This document shows, piece by piece, positions 9,208 through 19,300 of a DNA stretch of 64,000 bases. The position numbers were made by a program, and so were the translations under genes. How positions within the stretch are numbered: the first letter of the stretch is position 1; each line of letters opens with the position of its first letter. The DNA lies in the NCBI RefSeq assembly GCF_005280585.1, contig NZ_SZVO01000019.1, positions 62,001-126,000 of the forward strand, in the 5' to 3' direction. The notes beneath the pieces were generated by a model that did not search any database, had not been told where the DNA came from, and saw only the letters and a program-made list of their open reading frames with translations. The DNA is from Dyadobacter frigoris. Lineage in GTDB: Bacteria; Bacteroidota; Bacteroidia; Cytophagales; Spirosomataceae.

Positions 9208-9231
9208 GGCTAATTGGGATTAATTGATTGT

Positions 9232-10053
9232 TTAAGAGAGATCTTTGATTGTCTGTTCGATTTTATTTTTCACCAACTCGTTCAGGTTTTCCTGCCGGAG
9301 CATTTTTCTGAACGTTTTGATAGAGCGTTTTTCCTGCAATTTTACCATCACATCCGCCAATGCAACCTGAACCATCGGAGAATCCTGCTGTGCCAGTGAC
9401 TGAACCAGTTTTTCACGAACCAGCGGATCAGCGGCAAATTGTGTGATCGCTTCAAGTGTCACCAGGCGGACATTTACATTCGGGTCGTTATCCAATGTTG
9501 AAAATAGAGCGTCAATAACTTTATCGTTTGCATCCGTAATATCATTAGTATAACTCACTGCCCTAAGGCGTTCCGTAGCCGATGGATTTTCGATCAGAGC
9601 AAGCATCATCGTCTGGCGCATTTCCTGAATTTGTGTTGCCAGCGTGTCAATTTGCTGTGTATAAGCTGTTTCTGCATGTTCGCTTCTGTTCATTCTGAAT
9701 CCGATAATCCATCCAAGTCCAACCAGTAAAAGGCTGAAAGTCAACTGAATAGTCCATTGCGGAAGTACAAATTGCCGGATTGCATCAATCAGATTATCTA
9801 GTGAATATTTATCTTTTGTTCTGACTGTTTCTTTAAATTCACCAAGCATCGCGTTGAAATTAACACGCATTTTCTCCGTCGGAACTTCCACCTTCACCTG
9901 GCCCATCATTTCCCAAAGTTGTTTGCTGGAAGCAAATTCTTCCTGGCATTCAGGACATTCGGCAAGATGTTTGTCGATCCGGATACGTTCCGGGTCAGCC
10001 GGATCTTTATTTAACCAATCCGTAAACTGAGCTTTTGTATGTTCACAGGTCAT
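9232..10053 (-). CDS. Anti-sigma factor with zinc-finger domain and C-terminal HEAT-like repeats
   Basis: Starts MTCEHTKAQF at the ATG at 10053; a GTG 21 bases upstream also keeps the frame open but overlaps the sigma gene more. The N-terminus has the H-x3-C-x2-C zinc-binding motif of zf-HC2 anti-sigma domains (HLAECPEC, residues 29-36 from the chosen start). One transmembrane helix follows (QLTFSLLLVGLGWIIGF). The roughly 110-residue far side contains HEAT-like helical repeats (DNDPNVNVRLVTLEAITQFA; QQDSPMVQVALADVMVKLQE). It should bind the sigma factor inside the cell and hold it at the inner membrane, with the HEAT part as periplasmic sensor or partner-binding surface. An 11-base overlap with the sigma gene supports co-translation. 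Confidence 0.85.
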   Translation of the reverse strand: MTCEHTKAQFTDWLNKDPADPERIRIDKHLAECPECQEEFASSKQLWEMMGQVKVEVPTEKMRVNFNAMLGEFKETVRTKDKYSLDNLIDAIRQFVLPQWTIQLTFSLLLVGLGWIIGFRMNRSEHAETAYTQQIDTLATQIQEMRQTMMLALIENPSATERLRAVSYTNDITDANDKVIDALFSTLDNDPNVNVRLVTLEAITQFAADPLVREKLVQSLAQQDSPMVQVALADVMVKLQEKRSIKTFRKMLRQENLNELVKNKIEQTIKDLS

Positions 10054-10612
10054 GTGCTTTCTTTCGGTTTTCACTTGTCAAAAAAACTTTCTTCAACTCT
10101 CCTAATGCCCGGTGTACCCGAACCTTCACGGCTCCTTCTGTAATGTTCAGTATTCCAGCGATTTCATCATATTTCAATTCCTGGAAACGACTTAAAACCA
10201 GTATTTCACGATGATCTTCACTTAATGTTGCCATGACTTTGTGAAGTAAATCGGCATCCTGTTTTTTCTCAAATTCAAAATCAGCAGGAATTCCTCCTCC
10301 GATTTTATCAGCCAACTCGTTCACATTTTCATGATACTTCGACTTATTCTGCTTGATCGAGTCGTTCAGCACATTTCTGGCTAAATGATACATCCACGTT
10401 CTGAATTCACCTTCACCGGTGAAGGTATGTCGGTATTTCAGCATCCTGTAAAAAACATTTTGAACCAGATCTTCACTCGCATCAGTGCGGCCCGTCATGT
10501 GATAAAGGAAAGAAAACAGAGGCCTGTGGTACCGCTCAAAGAGCAACCCCATTTTATCCAGGTCTCCGGATTTCACCCGAAGCATCAACGAATTATCGGT
10601 TAGTGCGTTCAA
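10043..10612 (-). CDS. ECF RNA polymerase sigma factor
   Basis: A 189-residue sigma-70 family protein of the ECF type. Region 2 is visible at about residues 20-90 (LFERYHRPLFSFLYHMTG, then DLVQNVFYRMLKYRHTF). Region 4 is at about 125-175 (LSEDHREILVLSRFQELKYD followed by EIAGILNITEGAVKVRVHRA, the helix-turn-helix that reads the -35 element). It heads an operon with its cognate membrane anti-sigma factor and two DUF4097 envelope proteins and probably drives that operon itself. No second sigma domain or extension is present. Confidence 0.92.
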   Translation of the reverse strand: MNALTDNSLMLRVKSGDLDKMGLLFERYHRPLFSFLYHMTGRTDASEDLVQNVFYRMLKYRHTFTGEGEFRTWMYHLARNVLNDSIKQNKSKYHENVNELADKIGGGIPADFEFEKKQDADLLHKVMATLSEDHREILVLSRFQELKYDEIAGILNITEGAVKVRVHRALGELKKVFLTSENRKKAHDL

Positions 10613-11025
10613 GAATCTGTTCTTTTTTTAGTGATCTTGTAGTGGAAACTGCAAGGAAGAAAAAAGGTTACAGAAAAACAGAAAAATATTTTATTTTAAA
10701 AATATTTGATTGATAAGGAAGTGATTATGACAAAAAAAGCAGGGAGAATTGCGCTATATTGAAGATGAAGTTATGATATGAACTGAAATAAAAAATCCCT
10801 AACATGCGCCAGGGACCTTTACAAATATTTCTCACCTCAAAGGCGTTAACACGTCAATGATTAACACAAAGTTGAGAAATTTAAATAACTTAAATTATGA
10901 CGAAGATCAGTTTTTTGAAATAATAGAAAATAATATCAAACCTCTGTCGGTTTTGGCCTTATAATCATAATACATTTTCATTGAAATGCGAATTATATTA
11001 CGATTGTAAGGCGTATTTCCTCTGA
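10613..11025. other. Intergenic region upstream of sigma operon
   Basis: About 410 bases holding the promoter region of the sigma operon at its left side. The only open frame seen is 35 codons on the plus strand (10857-10964, MINTKLRNLNNLNYDEDQF...), without a family match, which I do not call a gene. No RNA gene or strong hairpin was found. Confidence 0.5.
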
Positions 11026-11379
11026 TCATTTCTTTCTAAAATATAAGAAATTGTCAGATTCATTTCCTGCAATAAGTGATTGAGAGTCATAATGTACCCA
11101 GCCGTTATTTTCCATAAAATTAAGGACATGGCCCAATGAATTAAATCTTATTTTTTCACCGGTCGCTTTGTTGGTTATCCTGTTTAGAGCCTTCTTATTA
11201 GGCTGTCCATAATCAAGTGTAACAGTATTAGGAGATGCGAGATTGCGAAAAGAAGAAACTGTAACCTGGCAGACTTTTACGGAATCCATTTCATTAATAT
11301 TCACGCCCGAAACAAAGACCTGGGCAAAAGAAAATGTCGAACAAAACATAAAGAATGCGGCAGCAATTGAGGTTTTCAT
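11026..11379 (-). CDS. Small secreted hypothetical protein
   Basis: A 117-residue protein with a clear signal peptide (MKTSIAAAFFMFCSTFSFAQ, cut after residue 19 or 20). The mature part includes VKVCQVTVSSF and FNSLGHVLNFMENNGWVHYD. The latter resembles the closing segment of small Bacteroidota exported proteins in which a calculation term is followed by 'vLN.m...GW..v'. I do not recognise a named family or function. It stands alone between two transcription units on the same strand. Confidence 0.65.
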   Translation of the reverse strand: MKTSIAAAFFMFCSTFSFAQVFVSGVNINEMDSVKVCQVTVSSFRNLASPNTVTLDYGQPNKKALNRITNKATGEKIRFNSLGHVLNFMENNGWVHYDSQSLIAGNESDNFLYFRKK

Positions 11380-11432
11380 TTGTCAGGATTACGTATTAAA
11401 TAATAGTTACAATTTTCTCCTTTATCACAACT

Positions 11433-11461
11433 ACGCGTGGCATAACCCCTATGCCACGCGT
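11433..11461 (-). terminator. Hairpin after aldo/keto reductase gene
   Basis: A perfect 12-bp GC-rich stem (11433-11444 with 11450-11461) around a 5-base loop lies 8 bases past the reductase stop. The T-rich flank is on the plus-strand side rather than on the minus-strand exit side, so termination of the reductase mRNA is likely but not textbook. Confidence 0.6.
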
Positions 11462-11469
11462 TATTTTAT

Positions 11470-12456
11470 TTATAGAATGGTTATAATTCTTTCGAGTTCA
11501 TCGTCTGAAAACGACAGATTTTCAAGACAGGCCAGAGAATCAAGTAGTTGCGGAACTTTGCTCGCACCGATTAAAACAGAGGTTACTCTTGGATCTTTCA
11601 GCAACCATGCCAATGCCATTTGTGCAAGTGTTTGTCCACGTTCGAGAGCGATAGTATTCAGCTGTTTTATTTTTTCGATCACTTCCGGCGTTACCTGATT
11701 TTCCTGTAAAAATCCTTCCGGTTTTGCTGCCCGTGAATCAGCTGGAATTCCGTGTAAATATTTATTGGTCAATAAACCCTGGGCAAGAGGGGAAAAGGGA
11801 ATACAACCAACGCCTTCACGTTCAAGGACATCCAATAATCCTCCTTCTGCCCAGCGCTCAAACATGGAATATTTGGGCTGATGTATCAGACAAGGTGTTC
11901 CAAGATCATTCAATATTTTTATCGCTCTATCGGCTTCTTCGGCCTGATAATTCGATAATCCTACATAAAGCGCTTTTCCCTGACGGACAATTAAATCCAG
12001 AGCAGCCATGGTTTCTTCAAGAGGCGTATCAGGATCCGGGCGGTGATGGTAAAAAATGTCGACATAATCCAGACCCATTCTTTTCAGACTTTGGTCAAGA
12101 CTGGCCACAAGATATTTTTTCGATCCCCATTCTCCGTAAGGTCCCGGCCACATCAAATAACCCGCTTTGGAAGAAATAATCAGCTCGTCGCGGTATGATG
12201 CGAAATCTCTTTTCATCAGCAATCCGAAATTCTCTTCGGCGGAACCTGGAGGCGGCCCATAATTATTGGCAAGGTCAAAATGGGTAATGCCGTGATCAAA
12301 GGCTGTTGTGATGATGGCGCGGTAATTTTCATAGATATCTACGCCGCCAAAATTGTGCCATAGTCCAAGAGAAATAGCGGGTAATTTGAGGCCGCTTTTG
12401 CCACAACGGCGGTAGGTCATCTGATCGTAGCGACCAGGATTTGCCAGATAAGTCAT
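11470..12456 (-). CDS. Aldo/keto reductase (L-glyceraldehyde-3-phosphate reductase-like)
   Basis: A 328-residue NADPH-dependent aldo/keto reductase with a TIM barrel. The catalytic tetrad is in place: Asp61, Tyr66 (in FDLANNYGPPPGSAEENFG), Lys97 (IISSKAGY) and His138 (DIFYHHRPD). The segment ANNYGPPPGSAEENFG and the SNYQAEEADRAI motif are characteristic of the YghZ/Gpr subgroup (AKR14), which reduces L-glyceraldehyde 3-phosphate and other small aldehydes. Single gene; likely a detoxification enzyme in the cytoplasm. The subgroup assignment is by motif only. Confidence 0.88.
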   Translation of the reverse strand: MTYLANPGRYDQMTYRRCGKSGLKLPAISLGLWHNFGGVDIYENYRAIITTAFDHGITHFDLANNYGPPPGSAEENFGLLMKRDFASYRDELIISSKAGYLMWPGPYGEWGSKKYLVASLDQSLKRMGLDYVDIFYHHRPDPDTPLEETMAALDLIVRQGKALYVGLSNYQAEEADRAIKILNDLGTPCLIHQPKYSMFERWAEGGLLDVLEREGVGCIPFSPLAQGLLTNKYLHGIPADSRAAKPEGFLQENQVTPEVIEKIKQLNTIALERGQTLAQMALAWLLKDPRVTSVLIGASKVPQLLDSLACLENLSFSDDELERIITIL

Positions 12457-12809
12457 TTATTTATAATCGGATTTAGTATAAAATCAATTCGAATGGAAAA
12501 GATAATTGTTTTATTTAAGCCGAAAAAATTACATCCAGCACAGTGGTAGTAATAAAATATAAGTGGCTGACAGTGATCAGATTTTAAGTTAATGAAATAA
12601 CTACCTGGAAAAGTTAATGTTTTAATGATTCAGCTTTTTGGTATTTCCCTTTTGTTTTCAGTATTGAATCAAGCTATTTTAGAAGAAAATACATACATTG
12701 TTCATTGATTCCTGATATTTGCGAGGCAGATAACGATTCGAATTAGTAGTGCAATCTCATTTATTTAATTTATTCAGAACAACGCCGTTTAAAATCTCCT
12801 TTTCCGTAT
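12457..12809. other. Divergent intergenic region
   Basis: About 350 AT-rich bases between the aldo/keto reductase and the histidine kinase operon. It must contain both divergent promoters, but I cannot place a convincing promoter. No gene or hairpin of note seen. Confidence 0.5.
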
Positions 12810-14180
12810 ATGGAATTTTTTTTACTCACTTTCTTCCTGATTCAGTTTATTCGCAAGAGGCTGGAAACTGCCACTAAACTGCCGGAATGGGATAAATTAT
12901 TGATTGGTGCACGGTACGTATCCATAGGCTTAATGGCGGCTTATTATGTTTTGGATGAATCAAAACTGGTTAGTTGGCTGTGGTATCCTTTTGTAGGTTA
13001 TATTTTATGGATAATTTTCACGAAGGACGAGTTTAAACCCGTCCGTTCGCTTGCCCAGGGCTCATTTCCATTTATTGCTGTTGCACTTTTTGTGAGTTTT
13101 GCTGAACTGATCGTTCCGGCAAAATTATATCGCCAATATAGCGACTATCTCGTAACAGCGAAGGTTTTTGCTTTCATCTGGTTGTTTGCTGTTTGGTATA
13201 ATTCACAAAAGCAGCAACGACTTTTGGATAAAGAACGAGAAGCACAACGAGTAAAAGATGAAATAAATCAGGCTAAAAAAGAAGCACTGGAATATCTGGT
13301 TACCGAACGGACAATTGAATTGACCAGACAAAAAGAAGAATTGCAGAAAACGCTGGATGAGTTAAAATCGACTCAGGCACAGCTTATTCAAAGTGAAAAA
13401 ATGGCGTCTCTTGGAGAACTTACTGCAGGCATTGCACATGAAATTCAAAATCCTTTAAACTTTGTTAATAACTTTTCGGAAGTCTCCGTTGAACTTTGTC
13501 AGGAGCTTGAAGAGGAAATTCAGAAAACGTCTATTCCGGATGCTGATAAAGAATATATCGCTGGAATTATTAGTGATTTAAGTCAAAACCAGCAAAAGAT
13601 TACGCATCACGGAAAACGTGCGGATTCCATTGTAAAAGGTATGCTGCAACACTCGCGCACGTCGTCCGGACATAAGGAGCCGACTGATATTAATGCGCTT
13701 GCTGATGAATATATGCGGTTGGCATATCACGGTTTACGTGCTAAGGATAAAGAATTCAATGCGTCTTTGGTAACAGATTTTGACCCGACAATTGGAAAAG
13801 TGGATGTTTTGCCGCAAGATCTTGGCCGTGTTTTTCTTAATCTTTTTACCAATGCTTTTTACGCAGTAGCAGAAAAGAAAAGGCTGAATAAAGAAAATCC
13901 TGCGATGCCAGATTATAAACCGGAAGTAAAGGTAATTACAAAATTATTTGCTGGTAAATTGTATATCCGGGTAATAGATAACGGAACTGGTATGCCGGAA
14001 AGTGTGAAGGCGAAAATTTTCCAACCGTTTTTTACTACAAAACCAACGGGGCAGGGCACAGGTCTTGGTCTTTCAATGAGTTATGATATTGTCACAAAAT
14101 CTCATGATGGATTGCTGGATGTTAGTACGGTGCCTGGAGAAAGCACGGAATTTAAAATTACGATTCCTGTTAATGGATAA
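12810..14180 (+). CDS. Membrane sensor histidine kinase
   Basis: A 456-residue kinase. Four to five hydrophobic segments occupy residues 1-130 with no large extracytoplasmic domain. A coiled coil follows (about 132-200) and then the dimerisation/phosphoacceptor domain with His210 in [15 protein letters not shown]. The ATPase domain has the N box ([12 protein letters not shown]), the G1 box (DNGTGMP) and the G2 box ([13 protein letters not shown]), so it looks active. It begins an operon with a single-domain response regulator, a receiver-cyclase fusion and an HD protein. The likely job is to phosphorylate one or both receivers in answer to a membrane or intracellular signal. Confidence 0.9.
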   Translation: MEFFLLTFFLIQFIRKRLETATKLPEWDKLLIGARYVSIGLMAAYYVLDESKLVSWLWYPFVGYILWIIFTKDEFKPVRSLAQGSFPFIAVALFVSFAELIVPAKLYRQYSDYLVTAKVFAFIWLFAVWYNSQKQQRLLDKEREAQRVKDEINQAKKEALEYLVTERTIELTRQKEELQKTLDELKSTQAQLIQSEKMASLGELTAGIAHEIQNPLNFVNNFSEVSVELCQELEEEIQKTSIPDADKEYIAGIISDLSQNQQKITHHGKRADSIVKGMLQHSRTSSGHKEPTDINALADEYMRLAYHGLRAKDKEFNASLVTDFDPTIGKVDVLPQDLGRVFLNLFTNAFYAVAEKKRLNKENPAMPDYKPEVKVITKLFAGKLYIRVIDNGTGMPESVKAKIFQPFFTTKPTGQGTGLGLSMSYDIVTKSHDGLLDVSTVPGESTEFKITIPVNG

Positions 14181-14214
14181 AGAAGTTTAATTGAAAAATA
14201 GTTGAAGCTCCTAT

Positions 14215-14595
14215 ATGAAAATACTTGTCGTAGATGACGAAACGGATGTTCAGGCACTTTTTGAACAAAGATTCCGAAGAGAGATACGCAACGGAGAATT
14301 CCAGTTTTCCTTCGCTTTTTCGGGAGAAGAGGCATTGAATTATCTGGAAGGGCACGCGTCAGAAATTGTCATGATACTGTCCGACATTAACATGCCGGGA
14401 ATGAGTGGTATTGAATTGCTGAAAACAATCAGAAAAGGCCATCCGCTGGCTCCGCCGGTTGTGATGATGATTACCGCTTATGGCGATACTGACAATTATA
14501 GCCAGGCTATGAAATTTGGTGCAGATGATTTTTTGACGAAACCGGTGAATTTCACAGAACTGAAACAAAAATTACAAGAACGTTATGAAGGCTAA
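14215..14595 (+). CDS. Single-domain response regulator
   Basis: A 126-residue CheY-like receiver and nothing else. The acidic pocket is in ILVVDDETD (residues 3-11), the phosphoacceptor is Asp57 ([13 protein letters not shown]), the switch Thr is in MITAYGD, and the conserved Lys is in FLTKPVNF. Having no output domain, it may pass phosphate on, act as a phosphate sink, or bind the kinase or cyclase. It starts 34 bases after the kinase and its last 11 bases overlap the receiver-cyclase gene. Confidence 0.92.
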   Translation: MKILVVDDETDVQALFEQRFRREIRNGEFQFSFAFSGEEALNYLEGHASEIVMILSDINMPGMSGIELLKTIRKGHPLAPPVVMMITAYGDTDNYSQAMKFGADDFLTKPVNFTELKQKLQERYEG

Positions 14596-15631
14596 AATCC
14601 TTGTGGTTGACGACGAACCGGATTTGCAGTTACTGATAAAACAAAAATTCCGCAGACAGATCCGTGAGCAGCAATACGACTTTATATTTGCAGAAAACGG
14701 TGAAGTTGCCCTCCGGATGATTGCAGAAAATCCCGATGTTGATATGGTGTTGAGCGATATCAACATGCCCGAAATGGATGGTTTGACGCTGCTCATCAAA
14801 ATTAGCGAAGTTAGTCCGCTGTTAAAATCTGTCATTGTTTCGGCCTACGGTGATATGGAAAATATCCGTATGGCGATGAACCGCGGCGCTTTTGATTTCG
14901 TATGCAAACCAATCAATTTCCAGGATCTGGAATTGACAATGGAAAAGACGCTTAAATACGTTGAGCAGTTGAAACAAACATTGAAAGCAGTCAGGGAAAA
15001 CGATATTTTGAGAATGTATGTAGATTCCTCGGTACTGCAATTTATGACAAAAGAAGCTTTTGAAACGTCACTTACTTCCAGTGAAAATATTGAAGCGACG
15101 GTTGTTTTTATGGATATGTGTGGTTTTACCTCCATTTCTGAGCGTGAGCCAGCCGATCAGGTTGTTAAACTTATCAATAAGTATTTTGATATCATGGTGA
15201 AAGAAATCCTTGCTCATGGCGGCTTGGTTGATAAGTTTATGGGCGACGCCATTATGGCTGTTTTCAAAGGCGAATATCATCTGGATCGCGCGATTGAAGC
15301 CTCACTAGCGGTAAGAAACCAGATCAATGGATTTAAGGAAGAACTTCATAATCAGACTGAATATTTTCCCAATGTTTCAATAGGAATTAATTCGGGAGAA
15401 ATGGTGAGTGGAAATATTGGTTCTGCTACTTTACGGCGACTGGATTACACTGTAATCGGTGACGCTGTCAATGTTGCACAGCGTTTACAAAATGCGGCCG
15501 GACCAGGGCAAATCATCGTGCCGGAGTCAGCTTATCAAAAAATTAAGGAAGCATTTCAGTGTAAAGTGATTGGTGAAGTACATTTAAAAAACAAACGTGA
15601 CGCAATGCAGATTTATGAAGTTATTGAATAA
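14585..15631 (+). CDS. Receiver-class III adenylate cyclase fusion
   Basis: A 348-residue protein: receiver domain (about 1-125, phosphoacceptor Asp58 in [11 protein letters not shown]), a helical linker (115-165) and a class III cyclase domain (165-348). The active site is complete. The metal aspartates are Asp177 ([10 protein letters not shown]) and Asp221 ([11 protein letters not shown]); the base-reading pair is Lys217 and Thr289 (RLDYTVIGD); the transition-state residues are Asn296 and Arg300 (VNVAQRL). The Lys/Thr pair indicates ATP rather than GTP as substrate, the class IIIb pattern. Phosphorylation by the neighbouring kinase would control cAMP synthesis. The domain calls are seen in the sequence; the circuit is inferred. 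Confidence 0.92.
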   Translation: MKAKILVVDDEPDLQLLIKQKFRRQIREQQYDFIFAENGEVALRMIAENPDVDMVLSDINMPEMDGLTLLIKISEVSPLLKSVIVSAYGDMENIRMAMNRGAFDFVCKPINFQDLELTMEKTLKYVEQLKQTLKAVRENDILRMYVDSSVLQFMTKEAFETSLTSSENIEATVVFMDMCGFTSISEREPADQVVKLINKYFDIMVKEILAHGGLVDKFMGDAIMAVFKGEYHLDRAIEASLAVRNQINGFKEELHNQTEYFPNVSIGINSGEMVSGNIGSATLRRLDYTVIGDAVNVAQRLQNAAGPGQIIVPESAYQKIKEAFQCKVIGEVHLKNKRDAMQIYEVIE

Positions 15632-15673
15632 GGTATTTTGATAATTTATTAGTAATTAGCTATTTAAGAAAAT

Positions 15674-16258
15674 ATGGATAGTGCCGCGTCAGAAAATTAC
15701 ATTTTAGATTTACTGGGTAAAGAATTATCAGAAACACTGTTTTATCATGGGCTTCACCATACGTTGGATGTTGCAAACGCGGCTTTAATTTTGGCGAAAG
15801 AAGAAGGAATTGAGCACGAGGAATCATTTGGGTTACTGAAAACGGCAGCTTTTTTTCATGACAGCGGTTTTATCAATACTTATAAAGATCACGAAGAAGA
15901 AGGTTGCCGGATTGTCCGGTCTTCACTTCCTCTATTTCAATATACAGAAGAACAGATTGAAATAATTTGTGGTATGATCATGGCTACCAAAATACCGCAA
16001 AGTCCAAAAACACATCTTGAAAAAATTATTTGTGACGCGGATCTTGATTATTTGGGCCGTGATGATTTTGAACTCATTGCGGGAACTTTATTTCAGGAAT
16101 TATTCATTAGAAATCTTATTCCAGATGAGAATACCTGGAATAAGATTCAGGTTAAATTTATAGGTGCGCATTATTATCATACGAACTCTGCGATAAAAAA
16201 AAGAGAAAGTAGAAAGCAGGAACATCTAAATAGCTTACTGGCCTTAATCAAGATATAA
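15674..16258 (+). CDS. HD-domain metal-dependent phosphohydrolase
   Basis: A 194-residue protein with the HD-superfamily metal site: His28/His29 (YHGLHHTLDVANAA), His62-Asp63 (FFHDSGF) and a later Asp in ICDADLDYLGRDD. HD enzymes hydrolyse phosphomonoesters or phosphodiesters, including nucleotides. It sits 42 bases after the adenylate cyclase fusion as last gene of the signalling operon, so it may act on cyclic nucleotides or on a related signal, but it lacks the HD-GYP signature and no substrate can be read from the sequence. Confidence 0.85.
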   Translation: MDSAASENYILDLLGKELSETLFYHGLHHTLDVANAALILAKEEGIEHEESFGLLKTAAFFHDSGFINTYKDHEEEGCRIVRSSLPLFQYTEEQIEIICGMIMATKIPQSPKTHLEKIICDADLDYLGRDDFELIAGTLFQELFIRNLIPDENTWNKIQVKFIGAHYYHTNSAIKKRESRKQEHLNSLLALIKI

Positions 16259-16261
16259 ATC

Positions 16262-16359
16262 AAAATGCCATCGGGCATGACCGACATTGTAGCCCCGGGT
16301 TGAAAACCCGGGGTTTTGTGTTATCAAACGTATTGATAAAATGCCATCGCCATGACCGA
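16262..16359. repeat. Short direct repeat flanking a terminator hairpin
   Basis: A 23-base unit (16262-16284) recurs with one base missing and small changes at 16338-16359; both read AAAATGCCATCG then CATGACCGA. Between them lie the GC-rich hairpin described separately and a second small palindrome (TTATCAA...TTGATAA). The arrangement looks like a mobile repeat unit or a duplicated terminator region. I cannot tell whether other copies exist in the genome. Confidence 0.55.
16293..16317 (+). terminator. Strong intrinsic terminator after signalling operon
   Basis: A perfect 9-bp stem of mainly G and C (16293-16301 with 16305-16313), a 3-base loop and four T. It ends the kinase-cyclase-HD operon and probably also the converging gene. 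Confidence 0.85.
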
Positions 16360-16376
16360 TGATATTAATTTCATAT

Positions 16377-19300
16377 CTAAACCGCAGCCCTCATTTTTTC
16401 ATTCTGAACCCGTATCCGCTGACAAAGAATCCGTAAAACGTTTCTTAAAATTTCATCACGTTCTTCCATAAGCTCGAAGAAATCTTCCTGATCAACACGG
16501 AATAATAATACATCCGATTCTGCAACGGTTGACGCAGAACGCGGCTCAGTATCAAGCAACGCCAGTTCACCAAATATTTCACCTTTATCAAAAAGTGCCA
16601 GTTGTTTTGGGCCATCGTAAATCCCGATTTCACCGGAATAAATGATAAACATACTATCACCCGGATCGCCCTTGGCAAAAATTTCCTGGCCTTCCTGATA
16701 GATTACTTCCTTCATAATCGGCGCGATCGAACTAAGTACATTTTCAGGCGTTTGGGAGAAAAGTTTTGTATTTTTCAATACAATAACTCTTTCCATTTCA
16801 GAAATTTGCTGGGCATTTTCGGCGTGTTTCATTGTATTTAATGCTGTGGTACTGAATGAATAATTCGGGAATTTCAGATAAGCTCTTTGCACGGCTTCAC
16901 GAAGCAGGCGTACAGGATGACCTGCAAAGGTTTCGAGTGTTGCGATCTCAACGTTTTGCGGCGTCCATTTTTCAATGGCAAGGGCGATTGTCCAGGAAGT
17001 GAAATAGTTTTCTTTTTGTTTTAAAACATAAGAAATAAAAGATTGACGACCGTCCTGGATGTTCAGATACTGCCTTAATGCTTCCAGTTTTTTCGCTAGC
17101 GGAATGTCTTCGAAAAGTGCCCTTAATGACGGATACAAATCGCGGGGAAGAAGACTTTCAATCATTTCCAGCGAATTGGCTCGTTTTTCCTGAGAAGCAT
17201 GTTTTATACCTTTCCACGCATTTTGAACAGTATCCTTGTCGTACAAAAGCATGAATAGATGGAACAAACGCTGATTGGTCTGTTGTAATTCATATTGCAA
17301 TGATGATTGCCAGATCAGGTTTTCTGTTTCATTTTCTGTCGCGCTAAGAATCTGGTACGCATGACTTAATTCAACTTCCATAAATTCCTGAAGAGGAAGT
17401 TTGTATTCGTCATTCAAAATATAATGCGTCAGCGTACGCAAAGCTGCGGTATGAACCCGAAGTGTCAGCGGCGAGCCTGCGTTTGAGTTTTCTTTGCTTT
17501 GATAAATACGGGTGAGCAAATTAAATAATACCGGAAGTATTGCAGGATTCGGCTGTTTCTCGGCTGCTTTCAAAAATGAAAGCAGATCTTTCTGAGAACT
17601 TGTACGGTTTAGCCATTCCAACAAAATCATGGTGCCCGTTTCACCGGATTTCACCAATGCCAAACTTGTTGTTTTGGACAAAGAACCTGTGAGAAATGGT
17701 TGCAGATCATGTACCATCGCTTTGTCACCACTTATTCCTATTACTTCGATGGCTCTTTTTTGAATGCGTAAATTATCCTGTTTCAGCGCATTTTTTATTT
17801 GAATCCGGTAAGGTTCAATGTCAATTGATTCCACACAATCCAACGCCGTTAGACGAGCATCTTCGTTCAGTGAAAGAAAAAGATCGTTAATGGTCTGGCG
17901 TAAAAGTGTCGGTGACTTACCAGATTGGCGTGCACCCATGACTGCACCTCTCACAATATCCAGATCGGAGTGAGAGAGGTAATGAACTAATTTTTCACTT
18001 GTTAAAGAATCCGAAGCTGCCGCAATTTGTACCGCAAGCGTTTGGGAAGGCGTATCCGTTTCGTTTTCAATGTAATTGTAAAAGGACTCCGTTGGCTGGT
18101 ATTTTCCGGTTTGTACAAGCGCTTCCAAAGTTTTCAGCCTCACAAGTTCAGACGGATTTTTTAAAAGAAAGTCTGTATTTTTTGAAAATGTTGAAGGTTT
18201 ATTTTTGACAAGCCAGGCTATGGCATTAATAACTTCTTCCTTCTTTTCACTTTTGAGATTTTCTCTGATAATCGGGAGCGCCTCGCCAGGCGAAGCCATT
18301 TCTCCGCTTTTGAGGAATCGTTTACTGATCGCGCTTTTCAATTCCAGCACATATTCCCCGTAAGCCTTTCTGAAAATCAGCAGAGCAGCAAGTGAGAAAA
18401 ATAATGACAAATCAAATGTCAAGCCAATATTTGACCACTTCATCGTATAAATCACCCAAAGCAAAATTCCTGCTATTAACATACCAAGCGGTTCATAAAA
18501 GCCTTTGGCAAGCGTGTGTCCTTTTAAACGGTTTTTTGTAGAAAGTGGCTGGAAGAATACCAGAAAAACCGGATCGAAAAGTGTACGACGAACGAGTTCA
18601 AATAGTAAATAAGCAATACAATAATAAACCAGTAGCGATGGTTCGTCAGTTCGGAAGTAGGATGATATAATTAATCCAAGCGACGTGAAAACCGTTGTCA
18701 GTGGCAAAAGGTATAAGGTAAGTTTTACACCAAAACGCTCAACTATTTTTCCGGAAAATAATAATTTTACAAAAGTTGAAATAACATAAGTAGCCGTTAA
18801 AAGCGAACCGATGAAAATAATCGTGTCGTGTTGACTATGAAATTTATATTTTACATTGACAAAAAAGTGATATTCGATCCAGGTAGCGGCTGCTGCAATA
18901 GCAATAGTTCCAAGACATAAAGCGGTTAGAAGACGATTCCCGCTAAAATATTTCTGAACAAATTTTGAATCCGACAAGCCCGATTGTCTTGGTCTGGCGT
19001 GGTGCGGATTTGGAATAACGGTATACTTGAAAGTCAGTTTTTGGGTGTAAAATGCAAGGGCAAAACACACCAGCGAAACGCCAAGCAAGATCATCAAAAC
19101 TGATGGCGAATGAATAATTACAGCCAAAACCGCCCCAAGCGCTTTCGCAGGCATATCACCGGAACCGATTACACTAAACAACCTTTTACTCTGCCGAACA
19201 TCAAAAACGATCGCAGATAATCCCCAGAATTCGAGGTTGATAAGCAAATAAATAATCCGGTAACCAACCATAATGGCAATAGCTGTTGCCATTCCATGTC

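Noticed and set aside
10857-10964. 35-codon open frame upstream of the sigma operon
   Set aside because: Very short, no recognisable domain, and AT-rich DNA produces such frames by chance.
12810-16258. Cyclase plus HD protein as a CBASS- or Pycsar-type phage defence system
   Set aside because: The cyclase is a receiver fusion in a kinase operon and no nuclease, TM-killer or ubiquitin-like effector is present; the two-component reading fits better.
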